Part shown: piece after piece, positions 46,930 through 55,377 of the stretch
Position numbering within the stretch: the stretch's first letter is position 1
Layout of the letters: the number at the start of each line of letters is the position of its first letter
Source: Tardiphaga sp. 709
GTDB taxonomy: Bacteria; Pseudomonadota; Alphaproteobacteria; Rhizobiales; Xanthobacteraceae
Assembly (NCBI RefSeq): GCF_032401055.1
Contig: NZ_CP135529.1
Span: 3,842,501 to 3,906,500, forward strand
Reading direction: 5' to 3'
DNA: 64,000 nucleotides
Position numbers and translations under genes: made by a program
The notes under the pieces: generated by a model
What the model was told of the DNA's origin: nothing
Database searches by the model: none
What the model saw: only the letters and a program-made list of their open reading frames with translations

Positions 46930-48114
46930 ATGGGGACGATTAGCAAGCGTGGTTTGGCCGCATTGGCCGTTGCGAGCGTGTTGCCACTGGCCTTTGGCAG
47001 CTTCAGCGCGGCCTTCGCCAAGGACAAGGTGAAGATCGCTTTCGTGGGTCCGCTGACCGGCGCTATTTCGCCTCACGGTATTGGCGGACGCAACTCGGCC
47101 GAACTGGCAGTGAAGCTGATGAATGCCGAGCCCAACGCCAAATATGAGTACGAGCTCGTCGTGCTTGACGACGAGTGCAAGCCCAACGTGGGCGTGCAGG
47201 TCGTCACCAAGATCGCGTCCGATCGTTCGATCATTGCCGCCATCCCGCATTACTGTTCCGCGACCGCGATTGCTACCGTTGATATCTTCAATCGCTTCAA
47301 GATGCCGATGGTCGTGTGGGCCGCAGTGCTGCCCGAAATTACCTATGCCAAGAAATATCCGGAAGTGCACCGCGTCAGCGGCATCCTGATCGGGCAGAAC
47401 CGCATCGGCGCGCAGTTCATGAAGGCACGCGGTTACAAGAAGTTCGTGTCCTTCGCCGACTCCACGGACTACGGCAAGTCGATGAACAAGTACTTCACCC
47501 AGTTTACGCTCGAGAACGGTAATGAAATCCTGGGCAGCTTCTCGGTCCCGCCGGATCAGCAGGATCTGTCGGCCGAGCTGACCAAGATCAAGGAGCTCAA
47601 TCCGGAGGTCATCTATTTTGGTGGCCTGACGCCGCTCGGCGCGCGCCTCCGCACGCAGATGGCCAAGTTCGGCATCAACGCGCAGTTAGAGGGCAATTCC
47701 GGCATCATGGGCGACGCCTTCGTCAACGCCGCTGGTCCGGAGCTCGCCGAAGGCACGCTGACCTTCTTCGACAGCCCGCCGATGTCCAAGATGCCGGGCG
47801 GCAAGATGTTCTCGGATGCCTACAAGGCTGCCGGCTATTCCGAACCGCCGGAAGCTTACGGACCGTTCGCCTATGTCGCCACCCGTCTGGTCATGGAAAC
47901 CATCGAGAAGGTCGGGCCGGATCGCGCCAAGGTCACCGCCGACCTTGGCGATGTGAAGGACCGTCCGTCCATCGTCGGTCCGGTCACCTTCGACGACCAT
48001 GGCCAGAACATCACGCCGCTGACCACGAGTTATGTCGTCCAGGACGGCAAGTGGGTGGTCTGGGAAGAAAGCGAATACGTGTCCGGCAAGCGCAAGCTCA
48101 AGAACCTGCCGTAA
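46930..48114 (+). CDS. Branched-chain-type ABC transporter substrate-binding protein
   Basis: This 394-residue precursor has a signal peptide (ISKRGLAALAVASVLPLAFGSFSAAFA) and a type I periplasmic binding fold. The mature start VKIAFVGPLTGAISPHGIGGRNSAEL is typical of LivJ/LivK relatives. AAGGA lies at 46918-46922. Linkage to sarcosine catabolism suggests it captures betaine, dimethylglycine, sarcosine or a short peptide rather than leucine. This is inferred from neighbours only. Confidence 0.9.
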   Translation: MGTISKRGLAALAVASVLPLAFGSFSAAFAKDKVKIAFVGPLTGAISPHGIGGRNSAELAVKLMNAEPNAKYEYELVVLDDECKPNVGVQVVTKIASDRSIIAAIPHYCSATAIATVDIFNRFKMPMVVWAAVLPEITYAKKYPEVHRVSGILIGQNRIGAQFMKARGYKKFVSFADSTDYGKSMNKYFTQFTLENGNEILGSFSVPPDQQDLSAELTKIKELNPEVIYFGGLTPLGARLRTQMAKFGINAQLEGNSGIMGDAFVNAAGPELAEGTLTFFDSPPMSKMPGGKMFSDAYKAAGYSEPPEAYGPFAYVATRLVMETIEKVGPDRAKVTADLGDVKDRPSIVGPVTFDDHGQNITPLTTSYVVQDGKWVVWEESEYVSGKRKLKNLP

Positions 48115-48136
48115 GCGCGGATCGTCGGGGCATCCC

Positions 48137-49048
48137 ATGGGTATGATCGGTCAACACCTGCTGAACGGCTTGATGCAAGGAACGATCTATGGCCTCGTCG
48201 CCATGGGGTTCACCATCTTCTTCGGCGTCATGAACGTGATCAAGTTCTCGCACGGGGACGTGCTCACGCTCGGCGCTTTCGGAGGCCTCGTCGCTGTCTG
48301 GGCGGCGAACGCGCTGGGACTGTCGGTGCCGCTGCAGTTCATCGTCGCACTGTGCGTGGCAATGGCACTGACCGCGGTGGTTGGCGCCGGCATTTCACAT
48401 TTTCTCATCATGCCGCTGCGGAATGCGCCGCCGCTCAACATGTTGCTGATGACGATGATGGTCGGTACGGCGATCCGTGAAGCCATCCGGCTGTTCTTTC
48501 CTAACGGCACCAATCCGCAGCGCTTTCCGGAGTTGCTGCCGGCCGGTGGCTTCAATATCGGTCCGTCGTTCTTCCGCACCGACGCCATCATCCTGATCAT
48601 TGCCGGCGCCGCCTCGATCGGCGCCGTCTACTGGATCATCAATCACTCCAAATTCGGCCTCGCGATGCGTGCGGTCGCGGAAGACACCGAAACGGCACGT
48701 GTGATGGGGATCGATTTCGGTCGCATCATCCCGCTGACCTTCGCATTGGGCTCCATCACCGCTGGCTTCGCTGGCATGATCTATGCGCTGTATTACAGCG
48801 AGATCAACTACAGCATGGGCCTGCTGCTGGCGGTGATCGGCTTCACGGCTGCGATCGTCGGCGGTCTCGGCAATATCTGGGGCGCGATCATCGGCGGCTA
48901 TCTGTTCGCGGGGCTGCAGACTTTCGTCGTTGCCGCGATGCCGTCGATGAGTGACTACAAGAACGTGTTTGCTTTCGTGCTGATCATCGTCCTCATCACC
49001 TGGAGGCCGACCGGGCTTCTCGCCGAGCGCGGGAGCGAGCGGGTATGA
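48137..49048 (+). CDS. Branched-chain-type ABC transporter permease (LivH)
   Basis: This 303-residue inner-membrane permease has LivH landmarks: GLMQGTIYGLVAMGFTIFFGVMNVIKFSHGDVL, the EAA-like GLAMRAVAEDTETARVMGIDFGRIIPLTFALG block, and GLGNIWGAIIGGYLFAGLQT. ATG 48137 is used; MIGQ at 48143 is an alternative. It overlaps livM by 4 bases. Confidence 0.93.
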   Translation: MGMIGQHLLNGLMQGTIYGLVAMGFTIFFGVMNVIKFSHGDVLTLGAFGGLVAVWAANALGLSVPLQFIVALCVAMALTAVVGAGISHFLIMPLRNAPPLNMLLMTMMVGTAIREAIRLFFPNGTNPQRFPELLPAGGFNIGPSFFRTDAIILIIAGAASIGAVYWIINHSKFGLAMRAVAEDTETARVMGIDFGRIIPLTFALGSITAGFAGMIYALYYSEINYSMGLLLAVIGFTAAIVGGLGNIWGAIIGGYLFAGLQTFVVAAMPSMSDYKNVFAFVLIIVLITWRPTGLLAERGSERV

Positions 49049-50211
49049 CGCCGACCTCTCGGACGCTTGCACGGGTGCCGGTGTGGCCGCTGTTTGTTGC
49101 AGTGGCCTTCGCTGCAGTGGCGCTCACGGCGCTGGTCATGATCGAAAACCAGAAATTGCTCGGTGCCGCATTGGTGATCACAGCTGCGGTCTGCTTCTGC
49201 GCCGCCCGGTTCGGAGGCGTCGCCGCGACGGAAGTCGCCGCTTCGGAAAATCCCTGGCTGCTGCGCGGCCTGCTTACGTTGGCCTCGCTCGCCGTCATCT
49301 TCGTGTTGCGCGACGACAATTTCGGCCTGCTGATGCTGGCAACTGTGCTGATCTACGCGACCATCTGCCTCGGCCTCACTGTGCAGATGGGCTATGCTGG
49401 CCTGACCAACTTTGCAGCCGCAGCTTTCGCCGGCACCGGCGGATATACCGCGGCGATGCTGGGGCAGCAGGGCGGTCTGCCCGATGCGCTGGTTCTGGTC
49501 TGCGGCGGCTTGGTCGCGGTCCTCATCGGCTCGCTGCTCATCCTCCCGGTGCTGCGCACCCGCGGGCATTACGGCGCGCTGACGACCATGGCGTTCGGCG
49601 TAATGTTCAACGTCTTTCTCGATGCGAATGACTTCTTTGGCGGTCCGCAAGGCCTGAAGCTTCCCGGTATCAATCTGTTCGGCTGGGACTTCACCAATGA
49701 CATCCATATCTTCGGCCTCATGCTGTCGTCCTATGTGAACTACGTGATTCTGACGGGCATTCTGACGGCGCTGGCGATGATCTTTGTCGGATTGCTGGAC
49801 CGCTCTTGGATCGGTGTCTGGTTCGATGTGGTGCGCCTCGATGAGACCGCAGCATCCGTTTTCGGACTGAAGATAGCTTACTGGAAAGTGCTGGCATTCA
49901 CGCTCGGTAACTTTCTGGCCGGCCTGATGGGGGCGGTCTATGCGAAAATGACGGGGTTCATCGCGCCCGCGAATTTCACATTCGGCGACTCGCTGGTGAT
50001 GGTGTCCATCGTCATCCTTGGCGGCATCGGCAATCGCTGGGGCGTGTTGCCGGCGGCGCTGATCGTCGTCCTGCTGCCCGAAAAGCTCCAGTTCATCCAG
50101 GAATACCGGCTCATCTTCTATGCCGTCCTCGTCATCGCGATCCTGACCATGCGCCCGGACGGCCTCGTGGCGCGCCGGGTCCGGAAACTGCACACGGAGG
50201 CAAGCGCATGA
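49045..50211 (+). CDS. Branched-chain-type ABC transporter permease (LivM)
   Basis: This 388-residue permease has about ten helices, including extra N-terminal ones relative to LivH. Core blocks are LGLTVQMGYAGLTNFAAAAFAGTGGY, LRTRGHYGALTTMAFGVMF, IGVWFDVVRLDETAASVFGLKIAYWKVLAFTLG and SIVILGGIGNRWGVLPAAL. ATGA overlaps join it to both flanking genes. Confidence 0.93.
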   Translation: MTPTSRTLARVPVWPLFVAVAFAAVALTALVMIENQKLLGAALVITAAVCFCAARFGGVAATEVAASENPWLLRGLLTLASLAVIFVLRDDNFGLLMLATVLIYATICLGLTVQMGYAGLTNFAAAAFAGTGGYTAAMLGQQGGLPDALVLVCGGLVAVLIGSLLILPVLRTRGHYGALTTMAFGVMFNVFLDANDFFGGPQGLKLPGINLFGWDFTNDIHIFGLMLSSYVNYVILTGILTALAMIFVGLLDRSWIGVWFDVVRLDETAASVFGLKIAYWKVLAFTLGNFLAGLMGAVYAKMTGFIAPANFTFGDSLVMVSIVILGGIGNRWGVLPAALIVVLLPEKLQFIQEYRLIFYAVLVIAILTMRPDGLVARRVRKLHTEASA

Positions 50212-50996
50212 CGAGCTTGTCTAACGACGTGCTGCTCGAGAGCCGCGGCTTGACGGTCCGTTTCGGCGGCCTGTTCGCACTTAATGAGCTGAACATTGAC
50301 GTCCACAATGGCGAAGTGCTCGGACTGATCGGGCCGAACGGCTCGGGCAAGACCACGTTTCTCAATGTGATCAGCGGCGTCTATTCCGCAAGTGCAGGCA
50401 AGATCTTGCTGGGTGACATCGACATCACCCGCGAGAAGGCTCACAATATCTCATCTTATGGCCTGTCGCGTACGTTCCAGCGATCACGCCTGTGCCTGTC
50501 GCTGTCGGTGTTCGACAATATTGCGCTGGGTGCGCAGCGAACGCTGAACAATGGCCTTTGGCACAATATCGTGCAGCGGAAAGCATTCGCTGCGGAAGCG
50601 CGGAAGATCGCGGAGGAAGCTCGCGAACTGCTGCGCGTCTTCAATACCGCGCTGCCGGACAAACTGTTCGATCCGGCGATCTCGCTCGGTATGATTGATC
50701 GGCGCAGGGTTGAGATTTGCCGCGCATTGATCGGCAAGCCAAAGCTTGTGCTGCTCGATGAACCGTCTGCCGGCATGACCCATGACGAGACGGATCAGGT
50801 GGTGGATGAAATTCTCGGCATCCGCAAATCGCTCGGCGGGCTCACGATAATCATTGTTGAGCACGAAATGGGCTTGATTGAACGAGTCACCGATCGCTGC
50901 GTCGTGCTGAACTACGGCAAGAAGATCTGCGAAGGCAAATTCCGTGACGTCGCGGCTGATCCTGTGGTCCGCGAAGCCTATCTGGGGCAAGCATGA
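50208..50996 (+). CDS. Branched-chain-type ABC transporter ATPase (LivG)
   Basis: This 262-residue ATPase has Walker A GPNGSGKTT, a long LivG-type insert (LGAQRTLNNGLWHNIVQ), a degenerate signature region (AISLGMIDRRRVEICRALI), Walker B LVLLDEPSAGM and the H-loop IVEHEMGLI. The usual LSxGxQR signature reads SLGMIDRRR, a conservative deviation of interest. It is coupled to livM and livF by 4-base overlaps. Confidence 0.93.
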   Translation: MTSLSNDVLLESRGLTVRFGGLFALNELNIDVHNGEVLGLIGPNGSGKTTFLNVISGVYSASAGKILLGDIDITREKAHNISSYGLSRTFQRSRLCLSLSVFDNIALGAQRTLNNGLWHNIVQRKAFAAEARKIAEEARELLRVFNTALPDKLFDPAISLGMIDRRRVEICRALIGKPKLVLLDEPSAGMTHDETDQVVDEILGIRKSLGGLTIIIVEHEMGLIERVTDRCVVLNYGKKICEGKFRDVAADPVVREAYLGQA

Positions 50997-51712
50997 GCGG
51001 TCATCTCACAGTCGAGAACATCTTCACCGCCTATGATCGGGCCGACGTGCTATCCGGCATTTCGATCGACGTGCAGCCGGGCAAGATCACCTGTATCCTT
51101 GGTTCCAATGGTGCCGGCAAGTCGACGCTGATCCGCTCAATTCTGCGGCTGACGCCGCCGCGTGCCGGCTCCATCGCTTTCGAAGGCAAGACGCTCGATC
51201 AGATGGCGACCCACGAGATCGTCGGTCTCGGGATTGCTTGCATTCCCGAAGGGCGACGGATCTTCGCGAAGATGACGGTCGAAGAGAATCTTCGGGTCGG
51301 CGCCTATCTCGTCAATGCCGAGAAGACAGTCAAAGCGCGCCTTGGCAAGGTGTATGAGGTGTTTCCGCGACTGAAAGAGCGCGCCAAGCAGCTTGCCGGC
51401 ACCATGTCCGGCGGCGAGCAGGCGATGGTGTCGATCGGCCGCGGAATGATGACGGATCCCAAGCTTCTGATCATCGACGAGCCGTCGCTGGGCCTGTCTC
51501 CGCTGTTCGTGCAGGAGAACTTCAACATCGTGCGCCGGCTCAACGAAACCGGCGTGACGGTCCTCCTGGTCGAGCAGAACGTCAACCAGACCCTCGCCAT
51601 CGCCCATTACGGTTATGTGTTGTCGCAGGGCAGGATTATCGTCCAGGGCGATTCCGAGATGCTGGCAAAGAACGAGGAAGTCCAGAGCGCTTACTTTGGC
51701 GGGGCGCACTGA
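50993..51712 (+). CDS. Branched-chain-type ABC transporter ATPase (LivF)
   Basis: This 239-residue ATPase has Walker A GSNGAGKST, signature MSGGEQAMVSIGRGMM, Walker B LLIIDEPSLGLSP and H-loop VEQNVNQTLAIAHYGYVLSQGRI. It completes the five-gene transporter. It is followed after 78 bases by the dipeptidase gene. Confidence 0.93.
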   Translation: MSGHLTVENIFTAYDRADVLSGISIDVQPGKITCILGSNGAGKSTLIRSILRLTPPRAGSIAFEGKTLDQMATHEIVGLGIACIPEGRRIFAKMTVEENLRVGAYLVNAEKTVKARLGKVYEVFPRLKERAKQLAGTMSGGEQAMVSIGRGMMTDPKLLIIDEPSLGLSPLFVQENFNIVRRLNETGVTVLLVEQNVNQTLAIAHYGYVLSQGRIIVQGDSEMLAKNEEVQSAYFGGAH

Positions 51713-51790
51713 TCAGAAAGAACGTCGCGCTAGCTGATATGGCCGCCGCATTACAACGAAAAGTCAGACTATCATCTGAAAGGAAACGTC

Positions 51791-52768
51791 ATGTCCTCAA
51801 CCATCCATGAAAGCGCCATCGTCGTCGATGGATTGATCATCTCGGATTTCGGGCGTCCGGTCTTCGAGGACATGCGCAAGGGCGGATTGACCGCCGCCAA
51901 CTGCACTTGCTGCGTCTGGGAAGGCTTCGAAGCTACCATGCGCAATGTGGTCAAGTGGAAGCGCTGGTTCGCAGACAACGACGACATCCTCAAGCAAGTT
52001 TACACCACCGCTGACATCCTGAAGGCCAAGGAAGAAGGCAAGACCGGCATCATCCTGGGCTGGCAGAACGTCACCGGTATCGAAGATCAGATCGGCTATC
52101 TCGGCCTGTTCAAGGAGCTCGGCGTCGGCATCATCCAGATGGCCTATAACACGCAGAACCTGGTCGGCACCGGCTGCTACGAGTCCAAGGACGGTGGTTT
52201 GTCCGACTTTGGCCGTGAGGTCGTCGCCGAGATGAATCGTCTCGGCATCCTCTGCGACCTGTCGCATGTCGGATCGAAGACCAGCGAAGACGTCATCCTC
52301 ACCTCCAAGCAACCGGTTGCCTATTCGCACTGCCTGCCAGCCGGCTTGAAGGAGCATCCGCGCAACAAGTCCGACGAGCAGCTGCGCTTCATCGTCGATC
52401 ACGGCGGCTTTGTGGGCGTCACCATGTTCCCACCTTTCCTGAAGCGCGGTCCGGCATCGACTGTGGACGATTATGTCGAGGCGATCGAATACGTCATCGA
52501 TATCTGCGGCGAGAACAGCGTCGGCATCGGCACCGACTTCACGCAGGGCTATGGCCAGGAATTCTTCGACTGGATCACCCATGACAAGGGATATGGCCGT
52601 CGCCTCACTAATTTCGGCGACGTCATCAATCCCGAAGGCATCAGGACTATCGGCGAATGGCCGAATCTCACGGCCGCTATGGAGAAGCGCGGCTGGAAGG
52701 CCTCACGCATCGAGGCCGTCATTGGCAAGAACTGGGTCAATCTCCTGAAGACTGTCTGGGGGGCCTGA
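51791..52768 (+). CDS. Membrane dipeptidase-like hydrolase (peptidase M19)
   Basis: This 325-residue metal-dependent hydrolase of the renal dipeptidase family has VVDGLIISD at the start, then GIILGWQNVTGIEDQ, LGVGIIQMAYNTQNLVGTGCYE, LCDLSHVGSKTSEDVIL (His ligand), VAYSHCLPAG (His) and VGIGTDFTQGYG (Asp). There is no signal peptide. A homologue is linked to dimethylglycine demethylase genes in Pseudomonas (as I recall, next to dgcA). This supports a role in betaine/sarcosine metabolism, although the true substrate is unknown. It lies one base before the next gene. AAGGAAA sits near 51779. Confidence 0.87.
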   Translation: MSSTIHESAIVVDGLIISDFGRPVFEDMRKGGLTAANCTCCVWEGFEATMRNVVKWKRWFADNDDILKQVYTTADILKAKEEGKTGIILGWQNVTGIEDQIGYLGLFKELGVGIIQMAYNTQNLVGTGCYESKDGGLSDFGREVVAEMNRLGILCDLSHVGSKTSEDVILTSKQPVAYSHCLPAGLKEHPRNKSDEQLRFIVDHGGFVGVTMFPPFLKRGPASTVDDYVEAIEYVIDICGENSVGIGTDFTQGYGQEFFDWITHDKGYGRRLTNFGDVINPEGIRTIGEWPNLTAAMEKRGWKASRIEAVIGKNWVNLLKTVWGA

Positions 52769-52769
52769 G

Positions 52770-53297
52770 ATGGGGAAGCCGCAGGTTGACATCAATGTCG
52801 ATGACCAGACCGGGCGTTGGTCGGTCGACGCGACCAATATGATCTTGGTGCCGCAGCATTTTTACATGAACAACCACTTTGCCATCGAGGCGGCAGTGGG
52901 CGCTGAGGAACTCGAGCGCATTCTGCGACCGGCCGGCCATCGCTCGGCCTATTACTGGTGCGAGAAGGAAGCCGAATTTCACGGCATGTCCGGCGTCGAT
53001 GTGTTCCGTCACTATATGCGCCGCATCACGCAGCGCGGATGGGGCCAGTTCGACGTCCTCGACGTGTCGCCGGAAGCAGGGACGGCGACAGTGCGCTTGC
53101 GAAATTCGGCAATGGTTGATGGCGAGCGCCGCAACAGTGGTCGCAAGGTGTGTTACATGTTTGCGTCTTGGCTCGAGGGCTCGCTCGAATATGTTGCCGC
53201 AAGTGCCGGTCGTGAGGTCAGGTTGCGGGCGCAGGAGGTCTATTGCGAGGCCGAAGGCGCTCACGATCATTGTCTGTTTAAGGTCGAGCCGGCTTAA
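52770..53297 (+). CDS. V4R-domain protein (DUF5943)
   Basis: This 175-residue protein has a 4-vinyl-reductase-type small-molecule-binding fold. Features are MGKPQVDINVDDQTGRWSVDATNMILVPQHFYMNNHFAIE, then VGAEELERILRPAGHRSAYYWCEKEAEFHG, and a Cys-containing end (YCEAEGAHDHCLFKVEPA) typical of V4R zinc sites. It follows the M19 dipeptidase by one base. The same pair is, from memory, conserved next to dgcAB in Pseudomonas. The function is unknown; a sensor or chaperone for the demethylation pathway is plausible. Confidence 0.82.
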   Translation: MGKPQVDINVDDQTGRWSVDATNMILVPQHFYMNNHFAIEAAVGAEELERILRPAGHRSAYYWCEKEAEFHGMSGVDVFRHYMRRITQRGWGQFDVLDVSPEAGTATVRLRNSAMVDGERRNSGRKVCYMFASWLEGSLEYVAASAGREVRLRAQEVYCEAEGAHDHCLFKVEPA

Positions 53298-53527
53298 TTT
53301 GAGCCGGCGAAATCCGTCTGCAACGGTATTGAGACGCGCCTAGCCTGGCTAGGTCAATGAGATCGGCCAAGCATTCAGAAAGTCGCAGTAGACGAGAGGC
53401 CTCCGGCAGCAGTGCCGCATTTGGGTCACCGTGAGTTCTCGCGCGAATGATCGTGGGTCTGTGCTGCCAAGGGGCGGCTTGCCGCACGAGTATTCCGCGT
53501 AGAACCATGATTGGAATCTAACATTTC

Positions 53528-54104
53528 ATGGTGGGCTTCGTAGTGCGTCCACGCAACGACCGCGAGGGTTCCGCCCTATGGGATTGTCCCGTCTCGGCGC
53601 AAACGGTCGATACAAGCGCGTTCGACAGGCTTCTCCGAGATTGTCTTGGGAGTATCGTCGAGTACCTTCCGAAGCCGACCGTGTCCCGGCTGACCCGAGC
53701 TTTGGTGGCTGCGGGTTACCTCGATTACGAACCCGTTGGTGGCAAATATCAGTTGCGTCGGCGTGTTCTGACGCTGGTGTTTTCGCTACTGCGCAACATG
53801 AGAGTTCTGCCCGTTGCCCACGAGCAGTTACAGCGGTTGGCGACCGCGAGCGGCTGCACCGTATCGCTCGCATGGCCGGACGCGCTGAAGATGATCTATC
53901 TCGGCCGCTGTCCGGGAGAGGTCATACCGTACTATTTCAGCGTCGGCTCGGCCATCGACATGGCAAGGACGGCGACAGGCCCAAGCCTATCTTGCTTCGC
54001 TCCTGATGGCGGCAACAAGATCGGCGGTGCTCACGATCTTATGCGCCTACGTCGGCGCATCGATATGCACGGCTGCATGCATCGACATAGTTTCCGAAGC
54101 ATAG
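53528..54104 (+). pseudogene. IclR-family regulator remnant
   Basis: Residues clearly from an IclR protein survive: LPKPTVSRLTRALVAAGYLDYEPVGGKYQLRRRVLTLVFSLLRNM (recognition helix and wing) and LATASGCTVSLAWPDALKMIYLGRC. The N-terminal part of the helix-turn-helix is shortened. After TATG the reading frame breaks near 53981; the +1 frame continues QAYLASLLMAA, as IclR proteins do, but stops at 54104. The ligand-binding C-terminus is missing. It is therefore a decayed regulator upstream of the hydrolase-XapX-amidohydrolase block, which it may once have controlled. Confidence 0.8.
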
Positions 54105-54344
54105 CAGAGGGGTGCAAGTCAGGCCGCGGAGAAGCGTTCGGAACGCCGCGTGGTGGCCGATCGTTCAATGCCGATGACTTCCAGACAAGACCGTGGTTTC
54201 TTCCCGGGTTATCCCGCGTGGTGGCTTCGTGGCCCGTGGTCTCCTGATCGACGAATTGATCGGTGTCGGCGTACGGATCAGCAGAAGAGCTGCCATTTTG
54301 CGGACATGAGCGAAGCCGTCACAACTCTTTCATGGAGAATTCGA

Positions 54345-54992
54345 ATGTCATTTCAGGAAATGCTGACCCCGCAGAATAGCGCTATCGCGCTGATCGATTT
54401 TCAGCCCGCGATGTTCCAGGGTGTCCAGTCGCATGATCGTCTTGTCACATTGAACAACGTCCAGATTCTTGCAAAAGCTGCGAAGCTGTTCAAGATTCCA
54501 ACCGTTCTCACCACCGTCGCGGCGGAGTCGTTTTCGGGCCCATTCATCCCCGAGGTGGTGTCGCTGTTTCCGGGACAGGAGATCATCGATCGCACCTCAA
54601 TGAATTCGTGGCTCGATGCCAACTTCCGAAAGGCCGTTGCCGCCACCGGCCGCAAGAAGTTCGTCATCGCGGGCTTGTGGACCGAGGCTTGCGTGATCTT
54701 TCCGACCCTAGACATGCTGCGCGAAGGCTTTGAGATCTACATTGCTGCCGACGCCTGCGGCGATCTCTCGCCGGAAGCGCATGAGCGCGCCATGCAGCGC
54801 GCGATCCAGGCTGGCGCGGTGCCGATCACGTCCTCGCAATATGCTTATGAGCTGCAGCAGGATTGGGCGCGCAGCGAGACCTATGAGGGCATGATGGACA
54901 TCCAGCGTGCACATTCGCCTTACGGCATCCAGATCCGTTTCTCGAAGTGGGCGCTTGGTGAGCACGCCTCCGAAGGCGGCTCGGCCAAGTAA
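54345..54992 (+). CDS. Isochorismatase-like cysteine hydrolase (YcaC type)
   Basis: This 215-residue protein has NSAIALIDFQPAMFQGVQS (catalytic Asp), an RTSMNSWLDANF segment with a following Lys in TGRKKFVIAGLWTEACVIFP (catalytic Cys, here GLWTEAC), and AADACGDLSPEAHERAMQRAIQAGAVPITS. This is the YcaC-like branch, whose substrates are unknown. GGAG at 54334-54337 supports ATG 54345; the longer open frame is not similar. XapX follows after 31 bases. Confidence 0.88.
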   Translation: MSFQEMLTPQNSAIALIDFQPAMFQGVQSHDRLVTLNNVQILAKAAKLFKIPTVLTTVAAESFSGPFIPEVVSLFPGQEIIDRTSMNSWLDANFRKAVAATGRKKFVIAGLWTEACVIFPTLDMLREGFEIYIAADACGDLSPEAHERAMQRAIQAGAVPITSSQYAYELQQDWARSETYEGMMDIQRAHSPYGIQIRFSKWALGEHASEGGSAK

Positions 54993-55023
54993 GCCGTCAG
55001 GTCACACTACCGAGGACAACGAT

Positions 55024-55314
55024 ATGAAAGCACATATGATCTCGCTGGGCGCAGGCCTGCTGGTGGGCGTCATCTACAGTCTGATCAATGTGCGCTCTCC
55101 GGCGCCACCGGTGGTGGCGCTGGTTGGCCTGCTCGGCATTCTCGTTGGCGAGCAATTGCCGCCGCTGGTGCGCACGCTCTGGCAGAAGGAGCCGGTGGTG
55201 CAGTCCTGGCTCGAGCAGGTGAAGCCACACATGTTCGGCCATCTGCCGAAGGGCCAGCGCTCCGATACGCGTGTCGCTGGCGACATAACGCCGCAGCCGC
55301 CCGCCGGTGGCTAG
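55024..55314 (+). CDS. XapX domain membrane protein
   Basis: This 96-residue protein has two hydrophobic segments (AHMISLGAGLLVGVIYSLINV and PPVVALVGLLGILVGEQLPPLV) with the XapX-type R-S-P-A-P-P link. The C-terminus is hydrophilic. The family is of unknown function, usually beside isochorismatase-like hydrolases and amidohydrolases, as here. Confidence 0.85.
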   Translation: MKAHMISLGAGLLVGVIYSLINVRSPAPPVVALVGLLGILVGEQLPPLVRTLWQKEPVVQSWLEQVKPHMFGHLPKGQRSDTRVAGDITPQPPAGG

Positions 55315-55377
55315 TCGCCGGCAGACGCATCACGATCACGTCGACCGTTCAATTCACGACCGCCGAAGGAGCTCCCC

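Noticed and set aside
53288-53308. Inverted repeat GCCGGCT...AGCCGGC around the V4R gene stop codon
   Set aside because: No following T-run, so it is not a convincing intrinsic terminator; possibly a transcript-stabilising stem.
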